64,000 bases of DNA from Candidatus Latescibacterota bacterium (GTDB taxonomy: Bacteria; Latescibacterota; UBA2968). The stretch covers positions 1 to 64,000 of the forward strand of contig JAJDYX010000036.1 of assembly GCA_022824945.1 (NCBI GenBank), written 5' to 3'. Both the position numbers and the translations under genes were made by a program. The notes beneath the pieces were generated by a model. It searched no databases. It was not told the DNA's origin and worked only from the letters and a program-made list of their open reading frames with translations. Below are positions 1 to 9,013 of this stretch, piece after piece. Numbering within the stretch: the stretch's first letter is position 1; each line of letters starts with the position of its first letter.

Positions 1-117
1 TGCATTCATGCTGTTCACCGTCGCAAATCTTGCTCCGAGGGCGAGGAGCAACCATCGATGGTATCTCGAAACGTTCAGCGATTATCCGGCGCACCGCCGG
101 GCCCTGATACCGGGCAT

Positions 118-1200
118 CTACTGAGGCCTGAGCGATCGCGGCAGATCCGGATAGAACTGCCGACAATAGCGGCGGTATTTCCCTATGGGGCCGTCGGCGC
201 GGCACAATCTGGGGATAGGCCGATACTGTTTCCGTTCCCAGATCACCACATCTTGTAAGACAAACTTTTTTTCGTTCCGCAGGATAATGAGATTCATCAG
301 CCTGTGGCGTAGCTTCATCGGTACGAAACCCAGACCTGAGATGAATCTCCGAGGTTTGCGGATCTCCCGCACCTGGCTGACCAGCGTCATCTCGATGAGT
401 TCGCCATCAACGGGTGTTGCGAATACCCACAGCCTCGCATCCATACCGATCGTCTTCTCGTGAAATTCGACGAGGGAGTAGCCCAAACCATAGACATGAG
501 TAACGGTCGAGATATCGGACTCGATATCCCACAGGCCCGCGACCCTTCGCACGGACTTGAAGTCGAAGCAACTTTTCAAATAGGCCCCGTCAATCGCGAC
601 CGAACCGACCGGCTGCACATTGTCGTACCCGTGTACGTAGGCCAGATGTCCGAAGTCCACGCCGTTTTCGGTGGTTTCCTGGGGATGGCCTCGGAACCGG
701 AGGGTGTGGAATCGCAATTCGGACCACTCCGTACTGGTGGTTGGCTCGGTTGGCAGGTCCCACTGCGATGGTCTGCCGTCGCTCCCGAACCAAGCGAAGA
801 TCATGCCGAGGATCTCTCTGGTCTCATATACTTTCAGTTTCGCGGCTCTCGGTGCCGGAGCATTTGGAGTCGCAACGCATTGGCCGGTCGCATCGAACTC
901 AAACCCGTGCAACGGACAGACGAGGCGTCCGTTGCATACCTGGCCGCCGACCGCTGGCCCCAGGTGAGAACCCAGGTGCGGACATACCGCGTCGGCCACG
1001 CAGATGCTGCCTACCTTGTCGCACCACGCGACGATTTCCACGCCCAGCCATGTCTTCTCGATCAGTTTCTCTCGCAGAATGGACTCGCGGCTTGCGACGA
1101 AATACCACCCCTCGGGGAACGGTGGTAGCGCATCAACACCATTCATGACTGGTCGATTAGTATCACTGGTTCGTAAGTCCGCAGATTCTGTAAAAGACAT
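118..1200 (-). CDS. Rieske [2Fe-2S] aromatic-ring/sterol-type oxygenase
   Basis: 360 aa. The N-terminal Rieske domain has the cluster ligands C73-x-H75 and C95-x2-H98. A mononuclear iron site follows, with N179, D182, H185 and H190 in the N-x2-D-x2-H-x4-H pattern, so this is an oxygenase alpha subunit and not just a Rieske ferredoxin. Overall shape resembles the KshA/cholesterol-7-desaturase type (single polypeptide using an external reductase); the substrate cannot be read from sequence. The ATG at 1200 is preceded by GAGGATGAGG; an in-frame TTG nine codons upstream is a weaker start. No reductase gene is adjacent. The gene lies downstream of lptD on the same strand with a 115 bp gap, so co-transcription is possible. 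Confidence 0.85.
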   Translation of the reverse strand: MSFTESADLRTSDTNRPVMNGVDALPPFPEGWYFVASRESILREKLIEKTWLGVEIVAWCDKVGSICVADAVCPHLGSHLGPAVGGQVCNGRLVCPLHGFEFDATGQCVATPNAPAPRAAKLKVYETREILGMIFAWFGSDGRPSQWDLPTEPTTSTEWSELRFHTLRFRGHPQETTENGVDFGHLAYVHGYDNVQPVGSVAIDGAYLKSCFDFKSVRRVAGLWDIESDISTVTHVYGLGYSLVEFHEKTIGMDARLWVFATPVDGELIEMTLVSQVREIRKPRRFISGLGFVPMKLRHRLMNLIILRNEKKFVLQDVVIWERKQYRPIPRLCRADGPIGKYRRYCRQFYPDLPRSLRPQ

Positions 1201-1314
1201 AAAGGCCTCATCCTCAGGAGTTTCCAAAAGGCGCCCTGAACAGCACCGTTTTCACGATATATTCCCATGCAAAATCTATAAGCCATTTACGGCAGGTGGG
1301 CAAGGTGAAAGATT

Positions 1315-3666
1315 TTATATTCCAAATCCCCCGCGTCGGTGTTCAAACTTTATTTGTGGGATGTCCTTAATATTGATCTTAAAAAAGAACCCCTTATTAA
1401 AACCCGCGGGATACCACGAAAACCGAGCTTCCCAACAGTGCAGGTCGCGGTAAAGCGATAGGCTTTGCGCCGAGATTTTGGCATCGGGTAGAACATCGAT
1501 ATTGATCGAATAGTCAATTCTTATAAATTGGCGAGGATTGATGCCAACATCTGCTTTGATCCAGGATGTTTTGTTCGTTGTATTGCCGAACCGCCGCATC
1601 GCAATATAGTGCGAAAGATTGAATCGCCACGGCTGGCTGGCACCGCCGAAATCGCTGTACAGATCGCGTTCAAAACCAAAATCTGCGCCATATCCACCGC
1701 CATATCCAGCATCATATCCAGTATCATACCCAGAGTCGTATCCAGCGGGAAGAGCGGACTGTATAACCATATTGCCTCGTTCACCTTGACCACCGGAAAA
1801 ACGGAAATTAGAAGTAATGGTCAGATTCTGCATGCGCGGATGTAAAAGCGACCGCTGGCCTGTACTGTCATAGAGCGTATGGGTCATAGCAATGCGAACA
1901 TCCACGCGGCGATCGGGTTTGAGAGACGCGCTGGTGCGAAGTGGACGCCATTTTTGTCTCGGCGCGTCAAAATCGTATCCCATTGACAGATTGAGCGTCG
2001 CCAGAGTAAAGCGACGCACATCGTCATCGCGCTGAGTTTTGAGTTCAAAAGTATTCCCGATATTAAAATTTATGCTGCGTCTGGCATCATTCCATCTGCG
2101 ATTGCCCCCAAAACCCATAGTTCCCTGAAAAATGCTTCCCGATTGGTTGTAATTAAAATTGATTCGAGGCTGAAAACGATGTCGGATGCCGCGCAACCGG
2201 CCGATTTGCGGTTGAAAAATGCCGTATAATGTCGTGCCCGAAGTCAGTGTCGCATTGTAAGACGTTCGTCGGGTTGTCGAATCGGTATCGCTATATATAA
2301 ACTCTTCGCCAAAATTAAAGCTCGGCGTAAGATCGAGCCACCCCATGGGGCGATGTTGGCTGTTGACCGTGACGCGGTTTTGAAGAGAGACGCGCTCCGT
2401 ATTGGGCACTGGATCGGGATTGCGCGCAAAGTTATTCGACAAGGTACTCGAAAAACCGTAATAAAAGGCGCGATACCACGGTCCTGTAGCAGATGTCATT
2501 TCATTGTCGCCAAATATGCGGCGTCTATTTTGCCGAAAGCTGAGGCGGGGAAAGCCCTGAAAGCTATTATTTTTCGTCCTCAGGTCGCGGTAATACGTCA
2601 GACTACCATCAATGCTACGCCCGGATTCTGTCCAGCGTTTATCAAAAGAAAAACTGGACCTCAGTTGCCGATTGAGATAGCGATAGAGATTATTGCTATT
2701 GCGCCGGTCAAAGTTGGTACTGGTCGAAAACTGCCCGCTCCCCCTGATATTGGTCGTGGCGTTGAGGCGTTGCTGGTGTTGCAAATTAAAGCGCCAATTG
2801 TGGGCCGTAGCATCGCCAGAGGTATCGTGGTCATATCCGATATCCATTGAGCCGCTAAACCGATTGCGCCTGGCATAGGCAAATCGCGATTCGAGCAAAA
2901 ATCCACCGCGCTCGCGCAAAGTACTCTTAACCGTGGCATCCCAGTATTCACTCGGCGCAAAATAATATCCCAAATTGTGAACAAAAATGCCATCGCGGCT
3001 GTTACTGCCCACGCCTGGCGTGAGCAAACCCGATTGCCGCCCGCGCTTGACTGGAAAAACAAAAAAGGGAACCCAGAAAACGGGAATCGGGCCAATGCGA
3101 AAAGTAACAGACCGCCCAATCGCCTTATCGTCTTGCAAAATACGCACATTTTTGCACAAAAAATCGTAGTGTACATGGTCGCGATCACAGGTACTCAAAG
3201 AGAGATCTAAAGCATTCATCGCTTTTTGCCCATCGAGTGCGATGTGGGCACCGCGGTAGTATTTGCGCTGATGTGACGCGCGTCCCTCTCTCACCCTACC
3301 GCGTTCTGTATCCAGGTCGTAAATCATATAATCACCCGATATTTTTTCGCTGCCGCGGGTAAATTGGGGTGATCCCACGATTTTTGCTCCGGTGGAATCG
3401 GGCAATGCGCGTGACGTAACGTGCCGAGTGTTTTGATCATACGTGATATAACCGGCTTTGAGTTGTAAATCGCGATAGCGCAAGGTAGCATTACCGATCA
3501 ATTCGACGCGCCTGGTCTGTACGTGATAAACAACCTCGTCCGCGTCAAATGTTATGGAATCGCCAGCAGCTTTTTGCGGCAAAACGGGTTGGCACCATCC
3601 CGGCGCAATCGCAAATAACAGGAACAGAACGAGCCACACCACTTGTGTTTTATTACAAGTATTCAT
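1315..3666 (-). CDS. lptD: LPS-assembly outer-membrane protein LptD (OstA/Imp family)
   Basis: 783 aa. Signal peptide at residues 1-25 (hydrophobic core VVWLVLFLLFAIAPGWC), then an OstA/LptA-like beta-jellyroll (about residues 30-200, with ELIGNATLRYRDLQLKAG) and a long beta-barrel with alternating aromatic strands to the C-terminus. LptD inserts lipopolysaccharide in the outer leaflet with LptE. The length fits the family (about 780-880). The ATG at 3666 starts directly before the signal peptide; a TTG 12 codons upstream would bury it. An in-frame run of GYDx units near residue 650 comes from a 12 bp tandem repeat, probably in a surface loop. The LptD disulfide cysteines of enterobacteria are not obvious. 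Confidence 0.85.
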   Translation of the reverse strand: MNTCNKTQVVWLVLFLLFAIAPGWCQPVLPQKAAGDSITFDADEVVYHVQTRRVELIGNATLRYRDLQLKAGYITYDQNTRHVTSRALPDSTGAKIVGSPQFTRGSEKISGDYMIYDLDTERGRVREGRASHQRKYYRGAHIALDGQKAMNALDLSLSTCDRDHVHYDFLCKNVRILQDDKAIGRSVTFRIGPIPVFWVPFFVFPVKRGRQSGLLTPGVGSNSRDGIFVHNLGYYFAPSEYWDATVKSTLRERGGFLLESRFAYARRNRFSGSMDIGYDHDTSGDATAHNWRFNLQHQQRLNATTNIRGSGQFSTSTNFDRRNSNNLYRYLNRQLRSSFSFDKRWTESGRSIDGSLTYYRDLRTKNNSFQGFPRLSFRQNRRRIFGDNEMTSATGPWYRAFYYGFSSTLSNNFARNPDPVPNTERVSLQNRVTVNSQHRPMGWLDLTPSFNFGEEFIYSDTDSTTRRTSYNATLTSGTTLYGIFQPQIGRLRGIRHRFQPRINFNYNQSGSIFQGTMGFGGNRRWNDARRSINFNIGNTFELKTQRDDDVRRFTLATLNLSMGYDFDAPRQKWRPLRTSASLKPDRRVDVRIAMTHTLYDSTGQRSLLHPRMQNLTITSNFRFSGGQGERGNMVIQSALPAGYDSGYDTGYDAGYGGGYGADFGFERDLYSDFGGASQPWRFNLSHYIAMRRFGNTTNKTSWIKADVGINPRQFIRIDYSINIDVLPDAKISAQSLSLYRDLHCWEARFSWYPAGFNKGFFFKINIKDIPQIKFEHRRGGFGI
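1687..1746. repeat. Five 12 bp tandem repeats inside lptD
   Basis: Five imperfect copies of a 12 bp unit (plus-strand form GCCATATCCAGC) sit in phase with the reading frame. They encode GYDS, GYDT, GYDA, GYGG and GYGA on the minus strand. Copy-number change would lengthen or shorten the loop by four residues without a frameshift. Confidence 0.9.
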
Positions 3667-3817
3667 AATTTTAAAGTGTGTTGTGGATTTTGTGGAGTAC
3701 AAACGTAAATTCGAGGATTGGAAAAGTCAACAGAGGTTCTATGGTAGAAGCCTCTGGATCGATGCTTTGCGTCATGCCCTGTACAAACAAGGGAATCCCC
3801 CGGTTGTTCCGTTTTTA

Positions 3818-3846
3818 TTGATATATTTCAGCGGAATCTGTATCTT
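3818..3846 (+). promoter_or_regulatory. Sigma-70 promoter for tRNA-Leu
   Basis: TTGATA (3818-3823), a 17 bp spacer and TATCTT (3841-3846). The predicted transcription start is about 7 bp downstream, just ahead of the mature tRNA 5' end at 3866. Confidence 0.65.
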
Positions 3847-3865
3847 TACTTTTCGCAACAAATAT

Positions 3866-3952
3866 GCGGACGTGGTGGAATTGGCAGACACGCCAGATTT
3901 AGGATCTGGTGGGGTAAAACCCGTGGGGGTTCGAGTCCCCCCGTCCGCACCA
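3866..3952 (+). tRNA. tRNA-Leu (anticodon TAG)
   Basis: The acceptor arms GCGGACG and CGTCCGC pair. The anticodon stem CCAGA/TCTGG encloses loop TTTAGGA, giving anticodon TAG (reads CUA). A long variable arm (GGGGTAAAACCC region) marks a class II tRNA, and the T-arm has GTTCGAGTCC. CCA is encoded at 3950-3952. A rho-independent terminator follows at 4003. Confidence 0.95.
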
Positions 3953-4002
3953 AAGAACAATCAGACGATTTGAGGTCACGCCCCGAATTGCCGGCGCAAG
4001 AA

Positions 4003-4030
4003 CTCCCTTTGGGGAGCTTTTTTATTTTTT
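4003..4030 (+). terminator. Rho-independent terminator after tRNA-Leu
   Basis: Stem CTCCC (4003-4007) / GGGAG (4012-4016) with a 4 nt loop, then a T-rich tract at 4018-4030. It lies inside the 5' extension of the decarboxylase frame, which argues that the coding start is further downstream. Confidence 0.75.
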
Positions 4031-4068
4031 TAGCAGATCGAAAAAAACAACGTGAAAGCGAGGAATTT

Positions 4069-5340
4069 GTGGCAGCATTTTTGAATGACGATCAAGTGCG
4101 AACAATTCGAGAGAAATTTGGCACCCCTGTATATGTTTACGACCAGCGCACGCTGGAAGCACAGGCCGAGGCAGTATTGAACTTCCCCAATGCCTTTGGA
4201 CTGACCGCGCGTTACGCGATGAAAGCATTGCCAAACAGCACCGTAATTCGCATCTTAACGCAAAAGGGATTGCATATCGACGCCAGTAGTGGATATGAAG
4301 CCGAACGCGCCATGCGAGCCGGTGTACCGGGTCCCCACATCATGCTCACGGCACAGCAGATACCCAATAATTTGAAACACTTGATCGAACAAGACGTGAT
4401 TTTTAATGCGTGTTCACTGAATCAGTTACAAACATTTGGTGACCTTTTTCCAGGGCGTCCCCTCTCCGTGCGTATCAATCCCGGCATGGGATCGGGGCAC
4501 AGCAAGCGCACCAATGTGGGAGGACCTGCGGCGAGTTTTGGGATCTGGCATGAATATATCTCCGATGTCCATAAAATTTGCAAACAGCGCGATTTGACAA
4601 TAACGACCATGCACACGCATATCGGATCGGGCAGCGATCCCGAAGTGTGGGAGCGCGTCGCATTGATGTCACTGAAAATTTGCGTTGGATTTGAAAACGC
4701 GACCACATTGAGCCTGGGGGGTGGGTACAAAATCGGGCGTATGCCGGGCGAAGTATCGACGGATTTGCAGGTAATCGGGCAACACATGGCCGAAGCCTTT
4801 GAAATGACCGCGAGACAAACCGGACGTACCTTGCGTTTAGAAGTGGAACCCGGCACATATCTCGTCGCAAATGCCGGCGCAATCATTGCAACGGCGATTG
4901 ATGTGGTAGATACCGGGAAAGACGGGTACAAATTTATCAAAATCGATACTGGAATGACCGAAGTGATTCGACCGAGCATGTACGGGGCACAGCACCCCAT
5001 TGCCGTGGTGTCCGCCGAGGAAGAAGAACGCGGGATTGACGAATATATTGTCGTAGGACATTGTTGTGAAAGCGGCGACGTATTAACCCCTGCGCCTGAC
5101 GACCCCGAAGGGTTACTACCGCGGCTATTGACGAAAACAAAAGTGGGAGACGCCGTGGTCATTGGTGGAGCGGGCGCATATTGTGCGGGCATGTCGTCTA
5201 AAAATTACAACTCCTTTCCCGAAGCGGCCGAAGTATTATTGGACAGAGACGGCGCATTGCACTTAATTCGGAAACGCCAGACACTGGATCAAGTCTTGCA
5301 AAATGAAATTGTACCGGATTTTTTGACCACTAAGAGCTAA
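4069..5340 (+). CDS. lysA: Diaminopimelate decarboxylase-like PLP enzyme (fold type III)
   Basis: 423 aa. An alanine-racemase-fold decarboxylase: PLP lysine in YAMKAL (K52), HIGSG, a glycine loop GGGYKIGRMPGE, EPGTYLVANAG and the partner-subunit motif CESGD near the C-terminus. LysA converts meso-diaminopimelate to L-lysine. The family's EPGR motif, whose Arg contacts PLP phosphate or ligand, is EPGT here, so substrate range may differ; the lysA symbol is tentative. The frame is open from TTG at 3970, but the tRNA terminator lies in that stretch. GTG at 4069 follows AGCGAGGA and gives the usual family length. It is first of a tight five-gene run, with 3 bp before the next gene. Confidence 0.75.
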   Translation: MAAFLNDDQVRTIREKFGTPVYVYDQRTLEAQAEAVLNFPNAFGLTARYAMKALPNSTVIRILTQKGLHIDASSGYEAERAMRAGVPGPHIMLTAQQIPNNLKHLIEQDVIFNACSLNQLQTFGDLFPGRPLSVRINPGMGSGHSKRTNVGGPAASFGIWHEYISDVHKICKQRDLTITTMHTHIGSGSDPEVWERVALMSLKICVGFENATTLSLGGGYKIGRMPGEVSTDLQVIGQHMAEAFEMTARQTGRTLRLEVEPGTYLVANAGAIIATAIDVVDTGKDGYKFIKIDTGMTEVIRPSMYGAQHPIAVVSAEEEERGIDEYIVVGHCCESGDVLTPAPDDPEGLLPRLLTKTKVGDAVVIGGAGAYCAGMSSKNYNSFPEAAEVLLDRDGALHLIRKRQTLDQVLQNEIVPDFLTTKS

Positions 5341-5343
5341 TCT

Positions 5344-6483
5344 ATGACTTACGATGCAATTGTATTGGGCGCGGGAATCAATGGATGCGGTATCGCGCGT
5401 GAACTCGCCGAGCGCGGGCAGCGGGTGCTGGTGCTGGACAAAGGCGCGATTGGCGGGGGCACATCGTCCAAATCATCGCGATTGATCCACGGTGGATTGC
5501 GCTATTTGGAAACGCGACAATTTGGGATGGTGCGAGAGGCTTTAAGTGATCGTCTGGAACTTTTGGGTCGCTATCCCGAACTGGTCTCAATGCGACCGTT
5601 TTATCTGCCAATTTATCGCAAGAGTCCGCGTCCCGTCTGGCGGTTGTGGACGGGTATCAAGCTCTACGACGCATTGGCTGGGCGGCACAATATCTATCGG
5701 TCGCGCAAGGTATCTCGAAAGCGATTTGCGCGTGAATTCCCCGCATTAAAGCGAGAAGGAATTCGGGCGGTACTGCGCTATTACGACGGCAAGACAAACG
5801 ATCTCGCACTCACAAAGCGCGTAGCAGAAGATGCGCAAGAACTGGGATGCGTATTTCGCGAAGGGATAGACGTACAACACATAGCCTGGGACGAAACCGG
5901 GTTTGCAGTGTCGGTCGGAGACAAAAAATACCTCAGCCACATCCTGATCAATGCAACGGGACCGTGGATTGATGAAGTCATAGCGCGTTATCAGTTCCCC
6001 TCGCAATTTCAAATTCGCAAAGTGAGCGGCATTCACATTTTTATAGATGAATTACTCACACCCCACCCCATGTTTTTGCAAACCCAGGGCAAGCGCGTCT
6101 TTTTTATTATACCCGAGCCAGAACGCGGCCAGACAATAATCGGCACAACCGAGCGCGAAGAGCGCGGACGGGTAGATGACGTGGTGATTCAAGAGGAAGA
6201 TATCGATTATTTGATTCGGGCAATAAATGCGTACCTGACGCCAAACCGCCAACTTCAGCGTGCGGATATAACAGATGCCATTGTAGGGGTTCGTCCCCTC
6301 GTAGAACAAAAAGGCGACGCAACCGCGCTCTCGCGGGAATACGAACTGGACTTGCACACACGCGGGCAAACCCAATTGCTCAATATATTTGGAGGAAAAT
6401 TGACGACGTACTTATCGCTATCGCGTCGCGTCGCCAAAACACTCGGCATCAAAGAAATCACATCGATGGCACTGCGGGCTTAA
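5344..6483 (+). CDS. FAD-dependent glycerol-3-phosphate dehydrogenase-like oxidoreductase, short form
   Basis: 379 aa. N-terminal FAD-binding GAGINGCG, followed by the GlpD hallmark with SSKSSRLIHGGLRYLE and, towards the C-terminus, GVRPLVEQ and FGGKLTTYLSLSRRV. This matches the catalytic DAO-type domain of GlpD, which oxidises sn-glycerol 3-phosphate to DHAP and passes electrons to quinone. Typical GlpD is 500-550 aa; the C-terminal helical domain is absent and the protein ends soon after the FAD-proximal motif. It may therefore act on another 2-hydroxy substrate. The start lies 3 bp after the decarboxylase stop, so translation is probably coupled. Confidence 0.75.
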   Translation: MTYDAIVLGAGINGCGIARELAERGQRVLVLDKGAIGGGTSSKSSRLIHGGLRYLETRQFGMVREALSDRLELLGRYPELVSMRPFYLPIYRKSPRPVWRLWTGIKLYDALAGRHNIYRSRKVSRKRFAREFPALKREGIRAVLRYYDGKTNDLALTKRVAEDAQELGCVFREGIDVQHIAWDETGFAVSVGDKKYLSHILINATGPWIDEVIARYQFPSQFQIRKVSGIHIFIDELLTPHPMFLQTQGKRVFFIIPEPERGQTIIGTTEREERGRVDDVVIQEEDIDYLIRAINAYLTPNRQLQRADITDAIVGVRPLVEQKGDATALSREYELDLHTRGQTQLLNIFGGKLTTYLSLSRRVAKTLGIKEITSMALRA

Positions 6484-6495
6484 CCGGAGGAATAG

Positions 6496-7911
6496 ATGCT
6501 CAAACAATTGGACAATTTCAAAACAGCAGTTATGCCCGATCGCAAATCGGGCTTCTGGCAGATGGCGGGACCGGGTGCCATCCTGGTCGGGCTATCCATC
6601 GGCGCGGGCGAGATCATTGTGTGGCCTCTTGTAGTTGCCGAATACGGGGCGAGCATGATCTGGGCTGCGGTACTCGGTGTGTTTTTGCAAATGTGGATCA
6701 ACTTTGAAGTCGGGCGATGGACAATTGCCACAGGTGAAACAGTATATACGGGATTTGCGCGTGTGTGGCGCGGTTTTGCACCGCTATTTATTCTGATCAC
6801 ATTATTCTCCTGGATCGCCCCGGGATGGGGACGCGCTTCGGGATTGGCCCTCAAAGCACTGCTGGTCGGTCCTCAAGGTTGGGGCTCAGATACGTTTTGG
6901 ACCGTGATTACATTTATCGGCGTCGCACTGATATTGTTTGGGCCCAAGCTCATTTACAATTCAATGGAAAAAGCCGTTGAACTCATGGTGGCGATTGTCA
7001 CCATAGGATTAATTATGGTGGCCTTTGCCGTGGGCACGGCAGAAACGTGGATAGATCTGGGGAAAGGAGTCGCGAACATTGGGTACAAAGACCCGGATAT
7101 GTCCGTAAAGGCGCTATTCATCGCCATCGTATTTGCCGGTGCTGGAGGAACGGCAAATTTGTTTTACACCTTCTATTTGCGCGACAAGCACATTGGCATG
7201 GGCGCACATGTGCCAATCATGCAAAATCCATTGCGGAGCCGCGCAGAAGCCATTCCATCTACCGGATTTGTATTTGAAGAAACAGAAGAAAACGCGATGA
7301 GGTTCAAGGCGTGGTGGAATTATATTAAAAAAGATCAGATGTTGTTTTTCTGGGGATTAAACTCCATTACAATGATGCTGTTCATCTTTGGATCGCTCGC
7401 AGTCCTGCATCCCCAGGGTATTGTTCCCGCGCAGGGCACGCTAATTTGGGATGAAGCCGCTATTCTGGGCGAAATTTGGGGTGACATAGGCCGCGTGATT
7501 TTTCTCCTGGTAGGGCTGGCAACGCTATTTGGCACACAACTCGCCCTCGTGGATGGGGTCGCGCGGTCAATCGCAGACATCGTATATACCAATTTTAAGG
7601 GCGCGCAAAAACGAGAATTGAGCTGGTGGTATCTCCTCGTCGCGGGAATATGGATTGTGGCTGGATGTGTGATCACTTTTGTGATGGAACAATACGGCGT
7701 AAGCGAATTGGGCTTTCTATTTAATGCGGCCTATATGGGCGGATTTGCCATGGCGATTTACGTACCACTAATGCTCTACATCAATTATCGATACTTGCCA
7801 AAAACCGCCCGACCTGGCAAAGGATGCACCGCAATGATGGCGATTGCATCGCTGGTATATGTGGTATTTGCCATAGCCTGTATTCTATGGGAATTGGGAA
7901 TTCTGGCATAA
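6496..7911 (+). CDS. Nramp-like (LeuT-fold) membrane transporter lacking the canonical metal motifs
   Basis: 471 aa with about 11-12 hydrophobic helices. The first helix has GPGAILVGLSIGAGEIIVWP, aligning with the Nramp TM1 GPG...DPGN signature, but DPGN reads GAGE. The TM6 metal-binding M-P-H is also not seen (GAGGTANLFYTFYLRDKH instead). Nramp proteins are proton-coupled Mn/Fe importers; loss of both motifs makes classic divalent-metal transport uncertain. Hydrophilic loops at 240-275 and the length fit the family. ATG at 6496 follows CCGGAGGA. It lies 12 bp after the GlpD-like gene in the same run. Confidence 0.75.
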   Translation: MLKQLDNFKTAVMPDRKSGFWQMAGPGAILVGLSIGAGEIIVWPLVVAEYGASMIWAAVLGVFLQMWINFEVGRWTIATGETVYTGFARVWRGFAPLFILITLFSWIAPGWGRASGLALKALLVGPQGWGSDTFWTVITFIGVALILFGPKLIYNSMEKAVELMVAIVTIGLIMVAFAVGTAETWIDLGKGVANIGYKDPDMSVKALFIAIVFAGAGGTANLFYTFYLRDKHIGMGAHVPIMQNPLRSRAEAIPSTGFVFEETEENAMRFKAWWNYIKKDQMLFFWGLNSITMMLFIFGSLAVLHPQGIVPAQGTLIWDEAAILGEIWGDIGRVIFLLVGLATLFGTQLALVDGVARSIADIVYTNFKGAQKRELSWWYLLVAGIWIVAGCVITFVMEQYGVSELGFLFNAAYMGGFAMAIYVPLMLYINYRYLPKTARPGKGCTAMMAIASLVYVVFAIACILWELGILA

Positions 7912-7926
7912 AAAAGGAAGAGATCA

Positions 7927-8967
7927 ATGGACAAGCGCAAACGCTTCTTCTCGCCTTATGAATCTGTCTTTGCGTGGATGCAGGCGACAAAATCCGAACT
8001 GGCTTTTGATGGACAGACCGTAGATGACTGGCGTCTGTGGCGTCGAAAATTCCGCGCCCGATTAATAAAATATCTGGGACCAATGCCGGAGCGCGTACCC
8101 CTTCGGGTAGAAGTGATACGCCGGGACGACATGGGAGATTATGTGCGCGAAAAAGTCGCATTTGACACAGAGCAATTTGCCAGCGTCCCCGCATTTGTAC
8201 TGGTGCCAAAGGGCCTGAAGCGCGGCGAAAAACGCCCGGGAATTCTGGCGGCACACGGTCATGGGATAGGCAAAAACCCACTCGTGGGTTTGGACGAAGA
8301 TGAAAAGCCACACGAGGATTATCAGAAGCAGTTGGGTGTCCAACTCGTGCAGCGGGGCTATGTGGTCATCGCACCGGACTGGCGCGGATTTGGCGAGCGG
8401 ATGAGCCCCGAGGATTGGGTGCGCCAAACGCGCGACAAGTGCAACGTAAATTACATGGCGGAAGGGTATCGCGGGTATCACTTTTTGGCATTGCAAATCT
8501 GGGATGGGTTTCGCACGCTGGATTACTTACAGGCGCGCCGAGAAGTAGATGAGAAGCTAATCGGCTGTTTGGGCGTATCATTTGGCGGTACAATGACCAC
8601 ATATTTGGCGGCTCTGGATCAGCGGATCAAATGCGCGTGTATCAGCGGATATCTCAGCACATTGCGAGAAGGCGCAATGCCCGGAAGAGCAAATTTTTGC
8701 GGTGCTCAATATATGCCGGGGTTGATGGCAATCGGCGATATTCCCGATGTTGCGGGTTTGATCGCGCCACGACCTCTGATCGTGGAGATGGGCGAACGCG
8801 ATCCGGGCTTTCAAATCGCAGATGCTGAACGGGCATTTCGCCACCTATCAAAAATCTATCGCGCTGCAGATGCACGCGAGCAGTTGGTGAAAGATCGATT
8901 TGATGGGGTCCACGAATTTAGTGGCCACAAGTGTTTGGATATATTTGACAAATATCTGAAGGAATAA
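7927..8967 (+). CDS. Alpha/beta hydrolase, acetyl-esterase/dienelactone-hydrolase-like
   Basis: 346 aa. An alpha/beta hydrolase core with an oxyanion-region HGHG (LAAHGHGIG), RGFGER, the nucleophile elbow GVSFGG (Ser), a likely acid in ERDPGF and a catalytic His in VHEFSG. There is no signal peptide, so it is probably cytoplasmic. This shape is common among bacterial esterases that deacylate sugars or lactones; the substrate is unknown. ATG at 7927 follows AAGGAAGAG and lies 15 bp after the transporter, pointing to one operon. Confidence 0.75.
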   Translation: MDKRKRFFSPYESVFAWMQATKSELAFDGQTVDDWRLWRRKFRARLIKYLGPMPERVPLRVEVIRRDDMGDYVREKVAFDTEQFASVPAFVLVPKGLKRGEKRPGILAAHGHGIGKNPLVGLDEDEKPHEDYQKQLGVQLVQRGYVVIAPDWRGFGERMSPEDWVRQTRDKCNVNYMAEGYRGYHFLALQIWDGFRTLDYLQARREVDEKLIGCLGVSFGGTMTTYLAALDQRIKCACISGYLSTLREGAMPGRANFCGAQYMPGLMAIGDIPDVAGLIAPRPLIVEMGERDPGFQIADAERAFRHLSKIYRAADAREQLVKDRFDGVHEFSGHKCLDIFDKYLKE

Positions 8968-9013
8968 GACAGCATATCGCGATTTTCTTTTCGATTGATT
9001 TGCAGGAGATCTT

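Noticed and set aside
1..117. Left edge checked for the end or start of a gene
   Set aside because: Only short frames and a small GCTCC/GGAGC hairpin are present; nothing can be supported.
460..1128. 222-codon plus-strand frame
   Set aside because: Antisense to the Rieske oxygenase, no Shine-Dalgarno and no recognisable protein.
1687..1746. Considered as a CRISPR-like repeat
   Set aside because: 12 bp units are contiguous and coding, without spacers.
3970..4068. N-terminal extension of the decarboxylase
   Set aside because: It would translate through the tRNA-Leu terminator; the GTG at 4069 has a good Shine-Dalgarno.
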